From NCBI GenBank assembly GCA_046351235.1, contig JAXLYV010000002.1, positions 983,359 to 1,047,358 on the forward strand: a stretch of 64,000 nucleotides of DNA, in the 5' to 3' direction. The notes under the pieces are model-generated. The model saw only the letters and a program-made list of their open reading frames with translations. It did no database searches and was not told the origin of the DNA. Positions 31,780-40,884 of the stretch are shown piece by piece. Each line of letters begins with the position of its first letter. Within the stretch, counting starts at the first letter, position 1. The position numbers were made by a program, and so were the translations under genes. The DNA is from JBBSAT01 sp046351235. GTDB lineage: Bacteria > Myxococcota_A > Polyangia > Polyangiales > Sandaracinaceae.

Positions 31780-32730
31780 TCAGCGGCTCTTGCTCCTCGA
31801 GCGGCCGCGCGACTTCGGCTTGGGCGGGATCGGCGTCGGCCGCGCGCGCGTGCCGAGCGCGCCGAACATGCCGTCGACGCCGTGCCGTGCGCAGGCATAG
31901 AGCGCCGCGAGCACCGCGAGATCCGCGAGCGCCCGCCGCGTCATGCCCGCCGGGATCACGAGCTTGTAGGTCTCCGAGACGAAGCGAAGCCAGCGGAGCA
32001 GCTTGCGCACGTCGTCCTGCGCGATCTCGCCGTGCCAGTGCACCACGCGCTCCACGAGCAGGCGCTGGTGACGGCGCAGGAACTCGCCCATCGAGACGGG
32101 GCTCGCCATCACGCTCGCGCGCGGCCGGCAGATCTGCAGCAGGTCCTGCAGGTACTCGTCCCAGTGGTGGGCCAGGCCGCGGTTCTCGGGGCGCCGCAGG
32201 TAGCGCACGCGCCGCACGGAGAGATCGGCGCGCACGCGCGTCTGCACGTGCGGGACGACGGCCATCAGGTCGTAGAGCGTGCGCGACGGGGCGCCCTCGG
32301 TCGCGGGCTCGCGGTAGCGCCACCAGCGCCACATCTGCGACCACGTGCGGAGCGAGAGCGTGGGGTCGTCGGTCGAGTCGGCGACGACGAAGCGCCCGTC
32401 CTCCACGCGGAACACCGTCACCCAGTGCGACCACTCCTCGACGCAGAGGAGCACGGGCGTGCGCGCGCGCAGGTGCGAGACGAGCATCTTGCGCGCCGAC
32501 TCGGGATCGGTGCGCCGGTGGAGCACCAGGTCGCAGCCCACGGCGCGCGCGGCGCGCGTCATCTGGACCTCGTTCGTGCCCGACCACCAGTGCGTCTTGG
32601 CGGTGTCTCGGAGCCGGACGACGTCCACGGTGCGGCCGAGCGCGAGCAGCGCGTGCTTGAGCGCGACCGGCCCACACGTCCATTCGTTGGGCTGCGGATA
32701 GAAGCCTGCACCGAACGACGAGGGCGGCAC
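31780..32730 (-). CDS. C39-like cysteine peptidase domain protein
   Basis: A 316-residue protein. The N-terminal about 130 residues show the papain-like C39 pattern: Cys19 in EWTCGPVAL, His102 in WSHWVTVF and Asp118 in VVADS. These give a full potential triad, so activity is possible. C39 domains cut double-glycine leaders in ABC exporters, but here there is no transporter domain and no signal peptide. The rest (about 135-290) is helical with many Arg and Trp, and the C-terminus is a basic Lys/Arg/Ser tail (PKSRGRSRSKSR). The GTG start at 32730 gives the shortest N-terminus before the Cys. Substrate unknown. Confidence 0.75.
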   Translation of the reverse strand: MPPSSFGAGFYPQPNEWTCGPVALKHALLALGRTVDVVRLRDTAKTHWWSGTNEVQMTRAARAVGCDLVLHRRTDPESARKMLVSHLRARTPVLLCVEEWSHWVTVFRVEDGRFVVADSTDDPTLSLRTWSQMWRWWRYREPATEGAPSRTLYDLMAVVPHVQTRVRADLSVRRVRYLRRPENRGLAHHWDEYLQDLLQICRPRASVMASPVSMGEFLRRHQRLLVERVVHWHGEIAQDDVRKLLRWLRFVSETYKLVIPAGMTRRALADLAVLAALYACARHGVDGMFGALGTRARPTPIPPKPKSRGRSRSKSR

Positions 32731-32846
32731 GGGGCCCGACTGTACCCGCGGTGCGCCCGTCGGCCAGCCGGACGTGAAGAACGCGAAAAACGCGCGGATT
32801 CGGCCCCGAAATCGGCCGGATCCGGGGGATCCCCGCCCCGGCCCCT

Positions 32847-34481
32847 TCAGTCGGCCATGATCGCGCGGTAGGCGCGCTGGTCCTCGGCCATGCGCTGGTA
32901 GATGCGGTGCTTGCGCTCGTGGAACGCGCGGACGGCGCCGTCGGCCGGCGCGACGACGCGCTCGACCTCGTTCATCGAGGCCATCGCGGTCGGCAGGTCG
33001 GCGATGTCGCCGCTCGCGACGGCCCCGAGCATCGCGGCGCCGAGGAGCACGGCCTCCTTCTCCTTCGGCAGCACGACCTTCGTGCCCGTCGCGTCGGCGT
33101 GCTCGCGCACGAAGACGTGGCTCTTGGTGTCGCCGCCGCAGGCGATCATGGTGTCGATGCGATAGCCCGCCGCGTTCATCGCATCGACGATGTGGCGCGT
33201 GCCGTGCGCGATGGCCTGGACGGTCGACAGATAGAGGAGCGCGAGCGCATCGACCGAGGCGTCGAGCGAGAGCCCGCTGATCATCCCGCGCAGCGTGGGA
33301 TCGGCCCGCGGCGAGCGGTTGCCGTGGAAGTCGGGCTCGACGTGCAGGTCGCGCGTGAGGGCGGCGGGGAAGGGCGCTCCCTCGGCGAGCGCATCGAGGC
33401 GCGCATCGAGCAGCGCGTAGGCGCTCGTCCCGTTGGCCCGCGCCTCGGCACGCAGCTCGGGGCCGCGCGCGTGGCTGTCGATCACGTGGTCGATGAGCGC
33501 GCCCGTCGCCGACTGCCCGCCCTCCGTGAGCCAGAGCCCCGGCACCATCGCGGAGTGGTAGGGCCCCCAGATCCCGTCGATGAACTTCGGCGCGGCGCTC
33601 ACGGCCATGTGGCACGTCGAGGTGCCGCCGATCAGCGCCAGGCGCGTCTCGAGCACGTCGGGCGAGAGCGACGCGGCCCCCGCGCCGAGCAGGCCGAGGC
33701 CGCCCGCGTGCGCGTCGATGATCGCGACGGCGCACGCGATCCCCGGCGCGAGCCCGAGCTCGCGGGCCGCCTCCGCCGTGAGCGCGCCGGCGCGCTCGCC
33801 CATGGGCCGGACCTTCGCGCCGATCTTCGCGTGGTCGTTCGCGGCGAGGTCACCGAGGCCCACCGCGGAGAAGAAGGTGTCGTCCCAGCGGCCTTGCTCG
33901 CCGAGGTAGGTCCACTTGCACACGGTCGTGCAGAGCGAGCGCACGTCGGCCCCGCTCGCGCGGAAGAGCAGCCAGTCCGGCAGGTCGAAGAAGCGCGCCG
34001 CCTTCGCCCAGGCGCTCGGCAGCTTCTCCTTCAGCCAGAGCAGCTTCGGCGGCTCCATCTCGGGCGACATCGTGCCGCCCACGAAGCGCAGCACGTCGTG
34101 GCGGGTCGCGTTGATGCGCGCCGTCTGATCGAGCGCGCGGTGGTCCATCCACACGATCACGTCCTGCTCGGGCGCGCCGTCGGGCGAGACGCTCACGGGG
34201 CCGCCGGCGGCGTCGACCGCGACGAGCGAGCACGTCGCGTCGAAGCCGATCCCCACGACGTCGGTGGGCGCCGCGCCCGCGGCCTGCATCGCCGCGCGCG
34301 TCGCGTCGCAGGCGCTCTGCCAGATGGCGGCCGACGACTGCTGCACGAAGTCCGGCGCCGGCTTCCACACGGGAAAGGGCGCGACCCCCATGCCGCGTCG
34401 CGTGCCGCGCCGATCGAAGAGCGCCGCGCGCGCGCTCGTGGTGCCCACGTCGATGCCGAGATAGAGGCGTTCCCCGCTCAT
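32847..34481 (-). CDS. D-ribulokinase-type FGGY carbohydrate kinase
   Basis: A 544-residue FGGY-family kinase. The ATPase motif GIDVGTTSARAALFD opens the protein. The block VIVWMDHRALDQTARIN and the following LRFVGGTMSPEMEPPKLLWLKE and FDLPDWLLFRASG are diagnostic of the D-ribulokinase subgroup (human FGGY / yeast YDR109C type), not xylulokinase or glycerol kinase. The C-terminal nucleotide domain has ACGGDTKSH. It phosphorylates D-ribulose to D-ribulose 5-phosphate. No ribitol dehydrogenase or transporter is adjacent, so the substrate source is unclear; a salvage or metabolite-repair role is possible. Confidence 0.9.
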   Translation of the reverse strand: MSGERLYLGIDVGTTSARAALFDRRGTRRGMGVAPFPVWKPAPDFVQQSSAAIWQSACDATRAAMQAAGAAPTDVVGIGFDATCSLVAVDAAGGPVSVSPDGAPEQDVIVWMDHRALDQTARINATRHDVLRFVGGTMSPEMEPPKLLWLKEKLPSAWAKAARFFDLPDWLLFRASGADVRSLCTTVCKWTYLGEQGRWDDTFFSAVGLGDLAANDHAKIGAKVRPMGERAGALTAEAARELGLAPGIACAVAIIDAHAGGLGLLGAGAASLSPDVLETRLALIGGTSTCHMAVSAAPKFIDGIWGPYHSAMVPGLWLTEGGQSATGALIDHVIDSHARGPELRAEARANGTSAYALLDARLDALAEGAPFPAALTRDLHVEPDFHGNRSPRADPTLRGMISGLSLDASVDALALLYLSTVQAIAHGTRHIVDAMNAAGYRIDTMIACGGDTKSHVFVREHADATGTKVVLPKEKEAVLLGAAMLGAVASGDIADLPTAMASMNEVERVVAPADGAVRAFHERKHRIYQRMAEDQRAYRAIMAD

Positions 34482-34656
34482 CCGGTCCGGATATCACGGG
34501 AGGCCGCACGGCTGCACCTCGACCTCGCGCGGCTGTGCGCCCCATCGGCGTCAGCGTCGACCACGAAGTCTCCGGCCCCGCTGCCGCCCGTCGCGCTCGC
34601 TGCGGAGCCGGTCCCGGATGCGGCTCGGGACGCCCGATCCGCGATCGGTCGGCTCG

Positions 34657-35193
34657 TCAACGTCCGCGCGTCGCGTCGATCGTGGCGTCGGTGCTCGCGT
34701 CGTTCCCGACGGACGCGTCGTCGGGCTGCCACACGTCGGCATCGATGCAGTGCGGCGCGGCGAAGCGTTCGGGAAACGGCTCCGTCGGGCAGCTCACGAG
34801 GCCCGCGCTGGAGCAGACGCAGCCCGCGTGGTCGACCGTGTCCCGACAGCCGAGCTGGCTCGACCAGACGACGGTCACGTCGAAGCGGCAGCTGGCCGGC
34901 AGTGCGCACGGGATGGTGCACATCGAGCCGGGGCAGGTCACCGGGTCGAGCGCCCTCGGGCACCCGTCCTGCGGAGTGCCGCAAGCACAGGCGGCGAGGC
35001 TCGCGGCGACGAAGGACACGAGGCAAATCCTCGTGGCTCGGGCTCGCCGGTCGCGACGAGGACCACCGCGCTCGGTGTTTCCGGTGGCGAGCGCCCGGTC
35101 GGACGCGGAGGCCGCGCCCACGAGGCCGCGCGCTCGGTGGCGCGTCGTTCGCGCCGCATCGTCGTCGTCGGGGCGCGAAAGGATGGGCTCCAT
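34657..35193 (-). CDS. Cys-rich lipoprotein-like protein with an N-terminus copied from the neighbouring kinase
   Basis: A 178-residue frame from ATG 35193. The first about 45 residues (MEPILSRPDDDDAARTT...) are homologous to the N-terminus of the divergent kinase at 35372 (MEPRASRPDDDYAALTT...), and the DNA similarity extends upstream of both starts. Then come a hydrophobic stretch and lipobox (LVSFVAASLAAC at about 58-70), then a Cys-rich domain and an Asp/Ala/Thr-rich tail. An internal GTG codon (VSFVAASLAAC) could instead be the true start of a short lipoprotein signal. With a 57-residue lead the lipobox would not work as a normal signal peptide. Function unknown. Confidence 0.55.
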   Translation of the reverse strand: MEPILSRPDDDDAARTTRHRARGLVGAASASDRALATGNTERGGPRRDRRARATRICLVSFVAASLAACACGTPQDGCPRALDPVTCPGSMCTIPCALPASCRFDVTVVWSSQLGCRDTVDHAGCVCSSAGLVSCPTEPFPERFAAPHCIDADVWQPDDASVGNDASTDATIDATRGR

Positions 35194-35371
35194 GCCGGCC
35201 GATGATACGCGTGCGCGGGCGGCGAAGGCGGAGCCGCGGCGGCGAGCGCCAGGCCTCGCTGGACACGCGACCCACGTGCAGATTTCCGGTGGATGACGGC
35301 GTGGTCGGTCCGGGCGCAGGGCCCCACTCTGTTCCTCATCCGCCCCGCGCGCGCGTGTAGCATTCGGCACC

Positions 35372-37276
35372 GTGGAGCCTCGCGCCTCGCGCCCCGACGA
35401 CGACTACGCCGCGCTGACGACTCTCTGGCGGGATCGCGGCGTCGTGCTCGCGGAGGCGGCCGACGGAAGCCAGTCGCTCGCCGCCTCCGATCGCGCGCTC
35501 ACCACGGGCATGACCGAGTCGGCCGGCGGCCTGCGCCTCGACGAGACGACGCGCGCGACGCTCGCGCGCGAGCCGCTGGAGCTCGGCGCGCTGCTCGGGC
35601 GCGGCGGTCAGGGGATCGTGCAGGTCGCCGAGCAGCGCTCGCTCCGGCGCGAGGTCGCGGTCAAGCGCCTGGCCGATCACGCGGACGAGTCGGGGCTCGC
35701 GAGCCTCTTGAAAGAGGCGTGGGTCGGAGGCCTGCTCGCGCACCCGAACGTCGCGCCCGTGCACGCGCTCGTCGAGCTCGACGGGCAGCCCGCCGTGGTG
35801 ATGAAGCGCATCGCCGGGCGCAGCTGGCGCGAGGTGATGCGCGATCCGGCGCTCTTGCCCGAGGGCGAGCACGGCGATCCGCTCGCGTTCCACCTGCGCG
35901 TGCTCGTCGCCGTGTGCAACGCCGTGCACCACGCGCACCAGCGCGGCGTGCTGCACCTCGATCTGAAGCCCGAGAACGTGATGCTCGGCCGCTTCGGCGA
36001 GATCTGCGTCGTCGACTGGGGCCTCTCGGCGTCGTTCGGCCCCGAGGCGCCCCCCTGGATGCCGCGCGCCGACGCGATCCGATCGGTCGCCGGCACGCCG
36101 GACTACATGGCGCCCGAGATCGCGAGCGTCGCGGCCGAGGAGATCTCGCCGCGCACGGACGTCTATCTGCTCGGCGCGGTGCTCCACGAGATCGTCACGG
36201 GCCGCGCGCCGCACCGGGGCGGCACGGCGATCGATCGCATGATGCGCGCGTACCGATCCGAGCCGCAGACGTATCCGAAGGAGACGCCCGCGGGGCTCGT
36301 CTCGATCCTGCACCGCGCGATGAGCCGCGCGCCCGAGGACCGCTTCCCCTCGGTCGAAGCGCTGCGCGACGCCATCGAGCAGTTCACGCGTGAGCGCCGC
36401 GCCGAAGAGCGCATCGCCGAGGCGCGCCTGCGCGTGGGGAGCCTCGAGCTCGCGGTGGACGAGGCGGCGGGCGAGATCGAGATCGCGCGCGCGTTCGGCG
36501 CCGCGCGCTTCGCCCTCGCCGAGGCCGAGAGCGCGCGCCCCGATCACGAGGGCAAGGCCGCGCTCCACGAGCGCATGCACGTCGCCATGGCGCGGAGCGC
36601 GCTCGCGGCGGGCGACATCCCGGTCGCAGAGAGCCACCTCGCGCAGCTCGCCGACACGCCCGAGGAGCTCGCCGCGCGCCTGCGCGAGCTGCGCGAGCGC
36701 GCCGCCGAGCGCACGCGCCGCGTCCGCTCCCTCGAGAGCCTCGCGAAGGAGGCCGACCTCGACGAGGGGAGCCGCTTCCGGCGCCTCGTGCTCCTCTTCT
36801 TCTCCCTGGTGCTGCTCGTCGGCAACGTGGTGTTCGGGCTCGCCGACCGCGCCGGCGTCGTCCCGCACTCGTACGGCGCCATGATCGTGCAGGGCTTCGC
36901 CATCATGGCGGCCGTGGGCGCGTACGTGTGGTCGCAGCGTCGCGCGCTCTTCCGCAACCACGCGAACGGCGTGCTCTTCGGCGTCGCGATCCTCTCGTTC
37001 CTCTCCATGCAGTCGCTCTGGGGCGTGCTCTGGATGCTGGGCGTCCCCTTCGAGCGCGGCGCGCTCGTGGTCGGCGTGGCGTATCTGCTGGCCGGCGGCG
37101 GCGTGACGACGCTGGTGAGCCTGCGCTTCGTCCCGTCCGTCCTGTTCGCCGGCGTCGCCCTGGTGCTCGCGCCGATCTTCCCGGCGCACGCATGGACGAT
37201 CCTCGGCGTCGGCTCGGGGCTCGCGCTCGCCACGGTGGGCCTGGCGTGGCCGCTCGAGCGGAGGCAGGCCGCGTGA
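35372..37276 (+). CDS. Membrane-anchored eukaryote-like Ser/Thr protein kinase, non-RD type
   Basis: A 634-residue protein. A short N-terminal extension is followed by a kinase domain at about 65-335. It has the glycine loop GRGGQGIV (about 76), the VAVK lysine (about 97), the catalytic loop HLDLKPENV (about 195; Leu in place of the Arg of HRD), DWG in place of DFG (about 215), and MAPE (about 248). All catalytic residues are present, so it should be active but not regulated through an HRD arginine. A coiled-coil-rich linker leads to five or so hydrophobic segments after about residue 470. It overlaps the second kinase by 4 nt (GTGA). The GTG start at 35372 has no obvious RBS. Confidence 0.9.
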   Translation: MEPRASRPDDDYAALTTLWRDRGVVLAEAADGSQSLAASDRALTTGMTESAGGLRLDETTRATLAREPLELGALLGRGGQGIVQVAEQRSLRREVAVKRLADHADESGLASLLKEAWVGGLLAHPNVAPVHALVELDGQPAVVMKRIAGRSWREVMRDPALLPEGEHGDPLAFHLRVLVAVCNAVHHAHQRGVLHLDLKPENVMLGRFGEICVVDWGLSASFGPEAPPWMPRADAIRSVAGTPDYMAPEIASVAAEEISPRTDVYLLGAVLHEIVTGRAPHRGGTAIDRMMRAYRSEPQTYPKETPAGLVSILHRAMSRAPEDRFPSVEALRDAIEQFTRERRAEERIAEARLRVGSLELAVDEAAGEIEIARAFGAARFALAEAESARPDHEGKAALHERMHVAMARSALAAGDIPVAESHLAQLADTPEELAARLRELRERAAERTRRVRSLESLAKEADLDEGSRFRRLVLLFFSLVLLVGNVVFGLADRAGVVPHSYGAMIVQGFAIMAAVGAYVWSQRRALFRNHANGVLFGVAILSFLSMQSLWGVLWMLGVPFERGALVVGVAYLLAGGGVTTLVSLRFVPSVLFAGVALVLAPIFPAHAWTILGVGSGLALATVGLAWPLERRQAA

Positions 37277-39162
37277 CGGCAACGCCGCTCGCCGAGACGC
37301 TCGCCTCCTTCCAGACGCTCCTCGCCTCGCGTGGCGTGCAGGTGAGCTCGCTCCGCGCGCGCGAGGACGGAACGCTCGGCGCTTCGTCGCCCACGCTCTT
37401 GGCGGAGGGCGAGAAGGCCGAGCCGGGCTCGATCGTGCTCGCGCGCGAAGAGCTGGCCGCGGGCAAGCTGCTCGGTCGCGGCGGGATGGGCGAGGTGCGT
37501 CTCGCGGTGCAGCGCAGCCTGCGGCGCGAGGTCGCCATCAAGACCGTGCTCGAGAAGCACGACCCACTCTCGCAGGCGGCGCTCCTGAAGGAAGCGTGGG
37601 CGGGCGGCGCGCTCGAGCACCCGAGCGTGGTCCCGATCCACACGCTCGCGCAGCTCGAGGGCGAGGCCGCCGTCGTGATGAAGCGCGTCGCCGGCGTGAG
37701 CTGGGCCGAGATCCTCGCGATGCCCGACGAGCACGCGCGCTTCACCGGGCCGGGCGCGCTGGAGGCGCACCTGCGCGTGTTCGTGCAGGTGTGCCACGCG
37801 ATCGACTTCGCCCACGAGCGCGGGATCCTCCACCTCGATCTGAAGCCCGAGAACGTGATGATCGGCGACCTCGGCGAGGTCTACGTGCTCGACTGGGGCC
37901 TCGCCGCGTCCACGACCGGCGGGCCGGCGTGGCTCCCGCCCGGCAAGGAGATGTCTCTGCCGGCCGGCACGCCGGGCTACATGGCGCCCGAGCTCGCCGC
38001 CGCGATCCACGACCGCATCGGCCCGCGCACCGACGTGTATCTGCTCGGCGCGCTGCTCCATCACGTGGTGACGGGCCGCATGCGCCACGAGGGCGACAAC
38101 CTCTTCCACACGCTCTTCCGCGCCTACACCGACGACCCGCCGGCCTACGGGCCCGAGGTGCCGAAGGGGCTCGCGGCGATCCTCACGCGCGCGATGCAGC
38201 GCGACGTCGACGCTCGCTACGAGAGCGCGCGGGCGCTGCGCGAGGCGGTCGAGGCCTTCCTCGCGCATCGCGAGGCCGAGCACTACCTCGAGCGCGCCGA
38301 GGAGACGCTCACGAAGATCGACGCGCGCCTCGCGGCCCACGTGAAGGGCGACGCCGAGGTGCAGGCGCTCCTCGCCGAGGCAGAGGTGGCGCTCTTCCAG
38401 GTCCGTCGCACGTGGGCCGCGCACCCGCGCGTGGCCGAGGTGGAGCGCGGGCTCGTCGCGCGCCGCATCGAGCACGCCGTCCTCGAGAAGAAGCTCGATG
38501 CCGCGCGGGATCTCTCTCGCGAGCTCGATCCGCTGCCGCCGGCGCTGGCCTCGAAGATCGCCGCGCTCGAGGCCGACGTGGCCGCGCGCCAGCGCTACGA
38601 GCGCGGGCTCGAGGAGATGGAGCGCGAGCTCGACTTCTCGTTCGGCACGGCCGCGCGGCGCGGTCTCTTCGGCGTGCTGGGCCTCCTCTGGGCGGTGTTC
38701 AGCATCCTGCTGGGGCTCGTGCACCGATCGGGCGTGATGCCGTTCGGCTATCGCGAGCTCTTCGTCGAGAGCGTCCTGCTCGCGCTCGTGCTCGGCCCCT
38801 TCGCCTGGCTCGCGCGCGGCCGCTACCTCGCCAACCGCGCCAACCGCCGCCTCTGGGGCGGCCTCTCGTTCCTGGCGCTCGCGGTCGAGCTCTTCTTCGC
38901 GTCGTGCGCGCTCGCCGGGATCGGCGTGGAGGAGGCCATCGCGATGACGCCCGTGATCTACGCCTTCGGCTTCGCGACGCTCGGCATCGCGCTCGATCGG
39001 CGCCTGCTCCTCGGCGCGCCGCCGCTCTTGCTCTCGGCGTTCGCGGCCGCCGCCGTGCCGCGCTACTCGCTCGATCTCGTCGGCGTGGGCGGCGGCGTCG
39101 CGGTCGCTCTCGTGCTCTGGGCCTGGCGCGGCGGCGGCGAGCGCAAGAGCGTCCTCCCGTAG
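37273..39162 (+). CDS. Second membrane-anchored Ser/Thr kinase, paralogue of the preceding gene
   Basis: A 629-residue paralogue with the same plan: kinase domain at about 60-330, coiled coil, and a C-terminal group of membrane helices from about 450. It has glycine loop GRGGMGEV, VAIK, HLDLKPENV (about 187), DWG (about 207) and MAPE, so it shares the Leu and Trp substitutions of its neighbour. Translation is coupled to it by the GTGA overlap. The membrane part is more hydrophobic near its end (LLLSAFAAAAVP and VAVALVLWAW). A tandem duplication is the simplest origin. Targets unknown; the two may phosphorylate one another or heterodimerise. Confidence 0.9.
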   Translation: MTATPLAETLASFQTLLASRGVQVSSLRAREDGTLGASSPTLLAEGEKAEPGSIVLAREELAAGKLLGRGGMGEVRLAVQRSLRREVAIKTVLEKHDPLSQAALLKEAWAGGALEHPSVVPIHTLAQLEGEAAVVMKRVAGVSWAEILAMPDEHARFTGPGALEAHLRVFVQVCHAIDFAHERGILHLDLKPENVMIGDLGEVYVLDWGLAASTTGGPAWLPPGKEMSLPAGTPGYMAPELAAAIHDRIGPRTDVYLLGALLHHVVTGRMRHEGDNLFHTLFRAYTDDPPAYGPEVPKGLAAILTRAMQRDVDARYESARALREAVEAFLAHREAEHYLERAEETLTKIDARLAAHVKGDAEVQALLAEAEVALFQVRRTWAAHPRVAEVERGLVARRIEHAVLEKKLDAARDLSRELDPLPPALASKIAALEADVAARQRYERGLEEMERELDFSFGTAARRGLFGVLGLLWAVFSILLGLVHRSGVMPFGYRELFVESVLLALVLGPFAWLARGRYLANRANRRLWGGLSFLALAVELFFASCALAGIGVEEAIAMTPVIYAFGFATLGIALDRRLLLGAPPLLLSAFAAAAVPRYSLDLVGVGGGVAVALVLWAWRGGGERKSVLP

Positions 39163-39172
39163 CGCCGCGCCG

Positions 39173-40816
39173 TCAGAGCGCGAGCTTGATGTTGTTCTTC
39201 GCGAGCATGTCCTTGAAGCCGTTCTTGTCGTTCGACTTCATGTAGGCCTCGGTCGGCTCGACCTGATCGGTCTTCACGAGCTCGATCAGGTGGTCGTTCA
39301 TCGTCTGCATGCCGAGCGCGCGGCCGGTCTGCATCACGCTCGCGAGCTGGAAGGTCTTTCCCTCGCGGATGAGGTTCGCGACGGCGGGCGTCGCGATCAG
39401 GATCTCGTACGCCGCGACGCGGCCGCCGCCCTTCTTCTTGCAGAGCATCTGGGAGACGACGCCGCGGATCGACTCGCTCAGCATCGTGCGGATCTGCTCC
39501 TGCCGGTCGGCCGGGAACTGATCGATGATGCGGTCGACGGTGCTCGGCGCGCTCGTCGTGTGCAGCGTGCCGAACACGAGGTGGCCCGTCTCGGCCGTCT
39601 CGATGGCGATGGCGATCGTCTCGAGGTCGCGCATCTCGCCGACGAGCACGATGTCCGGATCTTCGCGGAGAGCGGCACGCAGCGCGCTCTTGAAGCTCAT
39701 CGTGTGCACGCCGACCTCGCGCTGGTTCACGAGGCAGTTCTTCGTGGGGTGCACGAACTCGATCGGGTCCTCGATCGTGATGATGTGATCGGAGCGCTTC
39801 TCGTTGATCACGTCGATGAGCGCTGCGAGCGTGGTGCTCTTGCCGGAGCCGGTCGGCCCCGTGACCAGCACGAGGCCCTTCGAGAGGTAACAGAGCTCGA
39901 GCACCTTCGGCGGGATGCCGAGCTGCTCGGGCGTGAGGATCTTGAACGGGATCTGGCGGAAGACGGCGCCGATGCCGCGGCGGTCGACGAAGTAGTTGGC
40001 GCGGAAGCGCGCGACGCCCTCGATCGCATGCGCGAAGTCGCTGTCGTTCTTCTCGTCGAACTCGGCGCGGTTGCGCGCCGGGATGATCTCCATGAGCACG
40101 TTGCGCAGCTCGTCGGACGAGACGGGCGCGCGATCGAAGAGCGGGACCATCTCGCCGTGGCGGCGCACGAGCGGCACGGTGTCGCTCGTGCAGTGCAGAT
40201 CGCTCGCGCCGACGGCGACCATCATGCGCAGCCAGTGGTTGAGCTTCGGCTCGCCGGGCACGGGCTCGATGCGGGTGCCCGTGGCGGCGACGGCGCTGAC
40301 CTTCGGCGCGGGCTCGGGCTTCGGAGGCGCGGCCGGCGCGGGGGCAGCCGGGGCGGGCGCCGCGGCGGGCGTCGGAGCCGCAGCGGGGGGCGCGATCGCG
40401 GCGCCGGCGATCGGCGCCGGCCGCGACGACTTCCGCGCGCCGCCGGCCGACTTCTTCGCCGAGGCGACGGGCTTGGGCGTGATCGGGGCGGGCGCGACGA
40501 CGGGCGCAGCTCCGGCGGGCTTCACGCCGACGCGCCACTGCTGTGGGCCGCTCGCGTCCACCTGGACGTCCACGCGCACGCCGGCCTCGGTCACGTGCGG
40601 GAAGGTCGTCGTGCGCGTGCGCCGCAGCTCGTCGACGGAGGCGGGGGGAGCCGCCTCCTGCACGAGCTGCACGACCTGCGCGTGATCGATCGGCGCGTTG
40701 CTCTGTCGCGTCTCGCCGTCGCCGAACCGGAAGCGCACGGGCTCCCCCGAGGCGAGCATCAGCTCGGCGGCGCCCTGTCGAACGAGGTGTTGCACGTAGA
40801 AGTCGAGCCGCAGCAT
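39173..40816 (-). CDS. pilT: Type IV pilus retraction ATPase PilT with a long N-terminal extension
   Basis: A 547-residue protein whose C-terminal about 350 residues are a standard PilT. They include Walker A GPTGSGKST (about 320-328), the Asp box, Walker B DPDIVLVGEMRD and the His box TGHLVFGTLHTTSA. The N-terminal about 190 residues are unusual: a small domain (1-105) and then a Pro/Ala-rich linker, not found in E. coli- or Pseudomonas-type PilT (about 345 residues). PilT disassembles the pilus during twitching motility. The N-terminal domain may tether it or sense a signal. No other pil genes are present in the window. Confidence 0.93.
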   Translation of the reverse strand: MLRLDFYVQHLVRQGAAELMLASGEPVRFRFGDGETRQSNAPIDHAQVVQLVQEAAPPASVDELRRTRTTTFPHVTEAGVRVDVQVDASGPQQWRVGVKPAGAAPVVAPAPITPKPVASAKKSAGGARKSSRPAPIAGAAIAPPAAAPTPAAAPAPAAPAPAAPPKPEPAPKVSAVAATGTRIEPVPGEPKLNHWLRMMVAVGASDLHCTSDTVPLVRRHGEMVPLFDRAPVSSDELRNVLMEIIPARNRAEFDEKNDSDFAHAIEGVARFRANYFVDRRGIGAVFRQIPFKILTPEQLGIPPKVLELCYLSKGLVLVTGPTGSGKSTTLAALIDVINEKRSDHIITIEDPIEFVHPTKNCLVNQREVGVHTMSFKSALRAALREDPDIVLVGEMRDLETIAIAIETAETGHLVFGTLHTTSAPSTVDRIIDQFPADRQEQIRTMLSESIRGVVSQMLCKKKGGGRVAAYEILIATPAVANLIREGKTFQLASVMQTGRALGMQTMNDHLIELVKTDQVEPTEAYMKSNDKNGFKDMLAKNNIKLAL

Positions 40817-40884
40817 CGCGCGCCAGCGTAACGAAGGTCCGACGGAAGAGGCGAGCGCGATGCGTGTTACAAGGACAGCGGACC

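Noticed and set aside
36544..38724. Minus-strand frame opposite the two kinases
   Set aside because: Arg/His-rich shadow; both kinase genes have full catalytic motifs on the plus strand.
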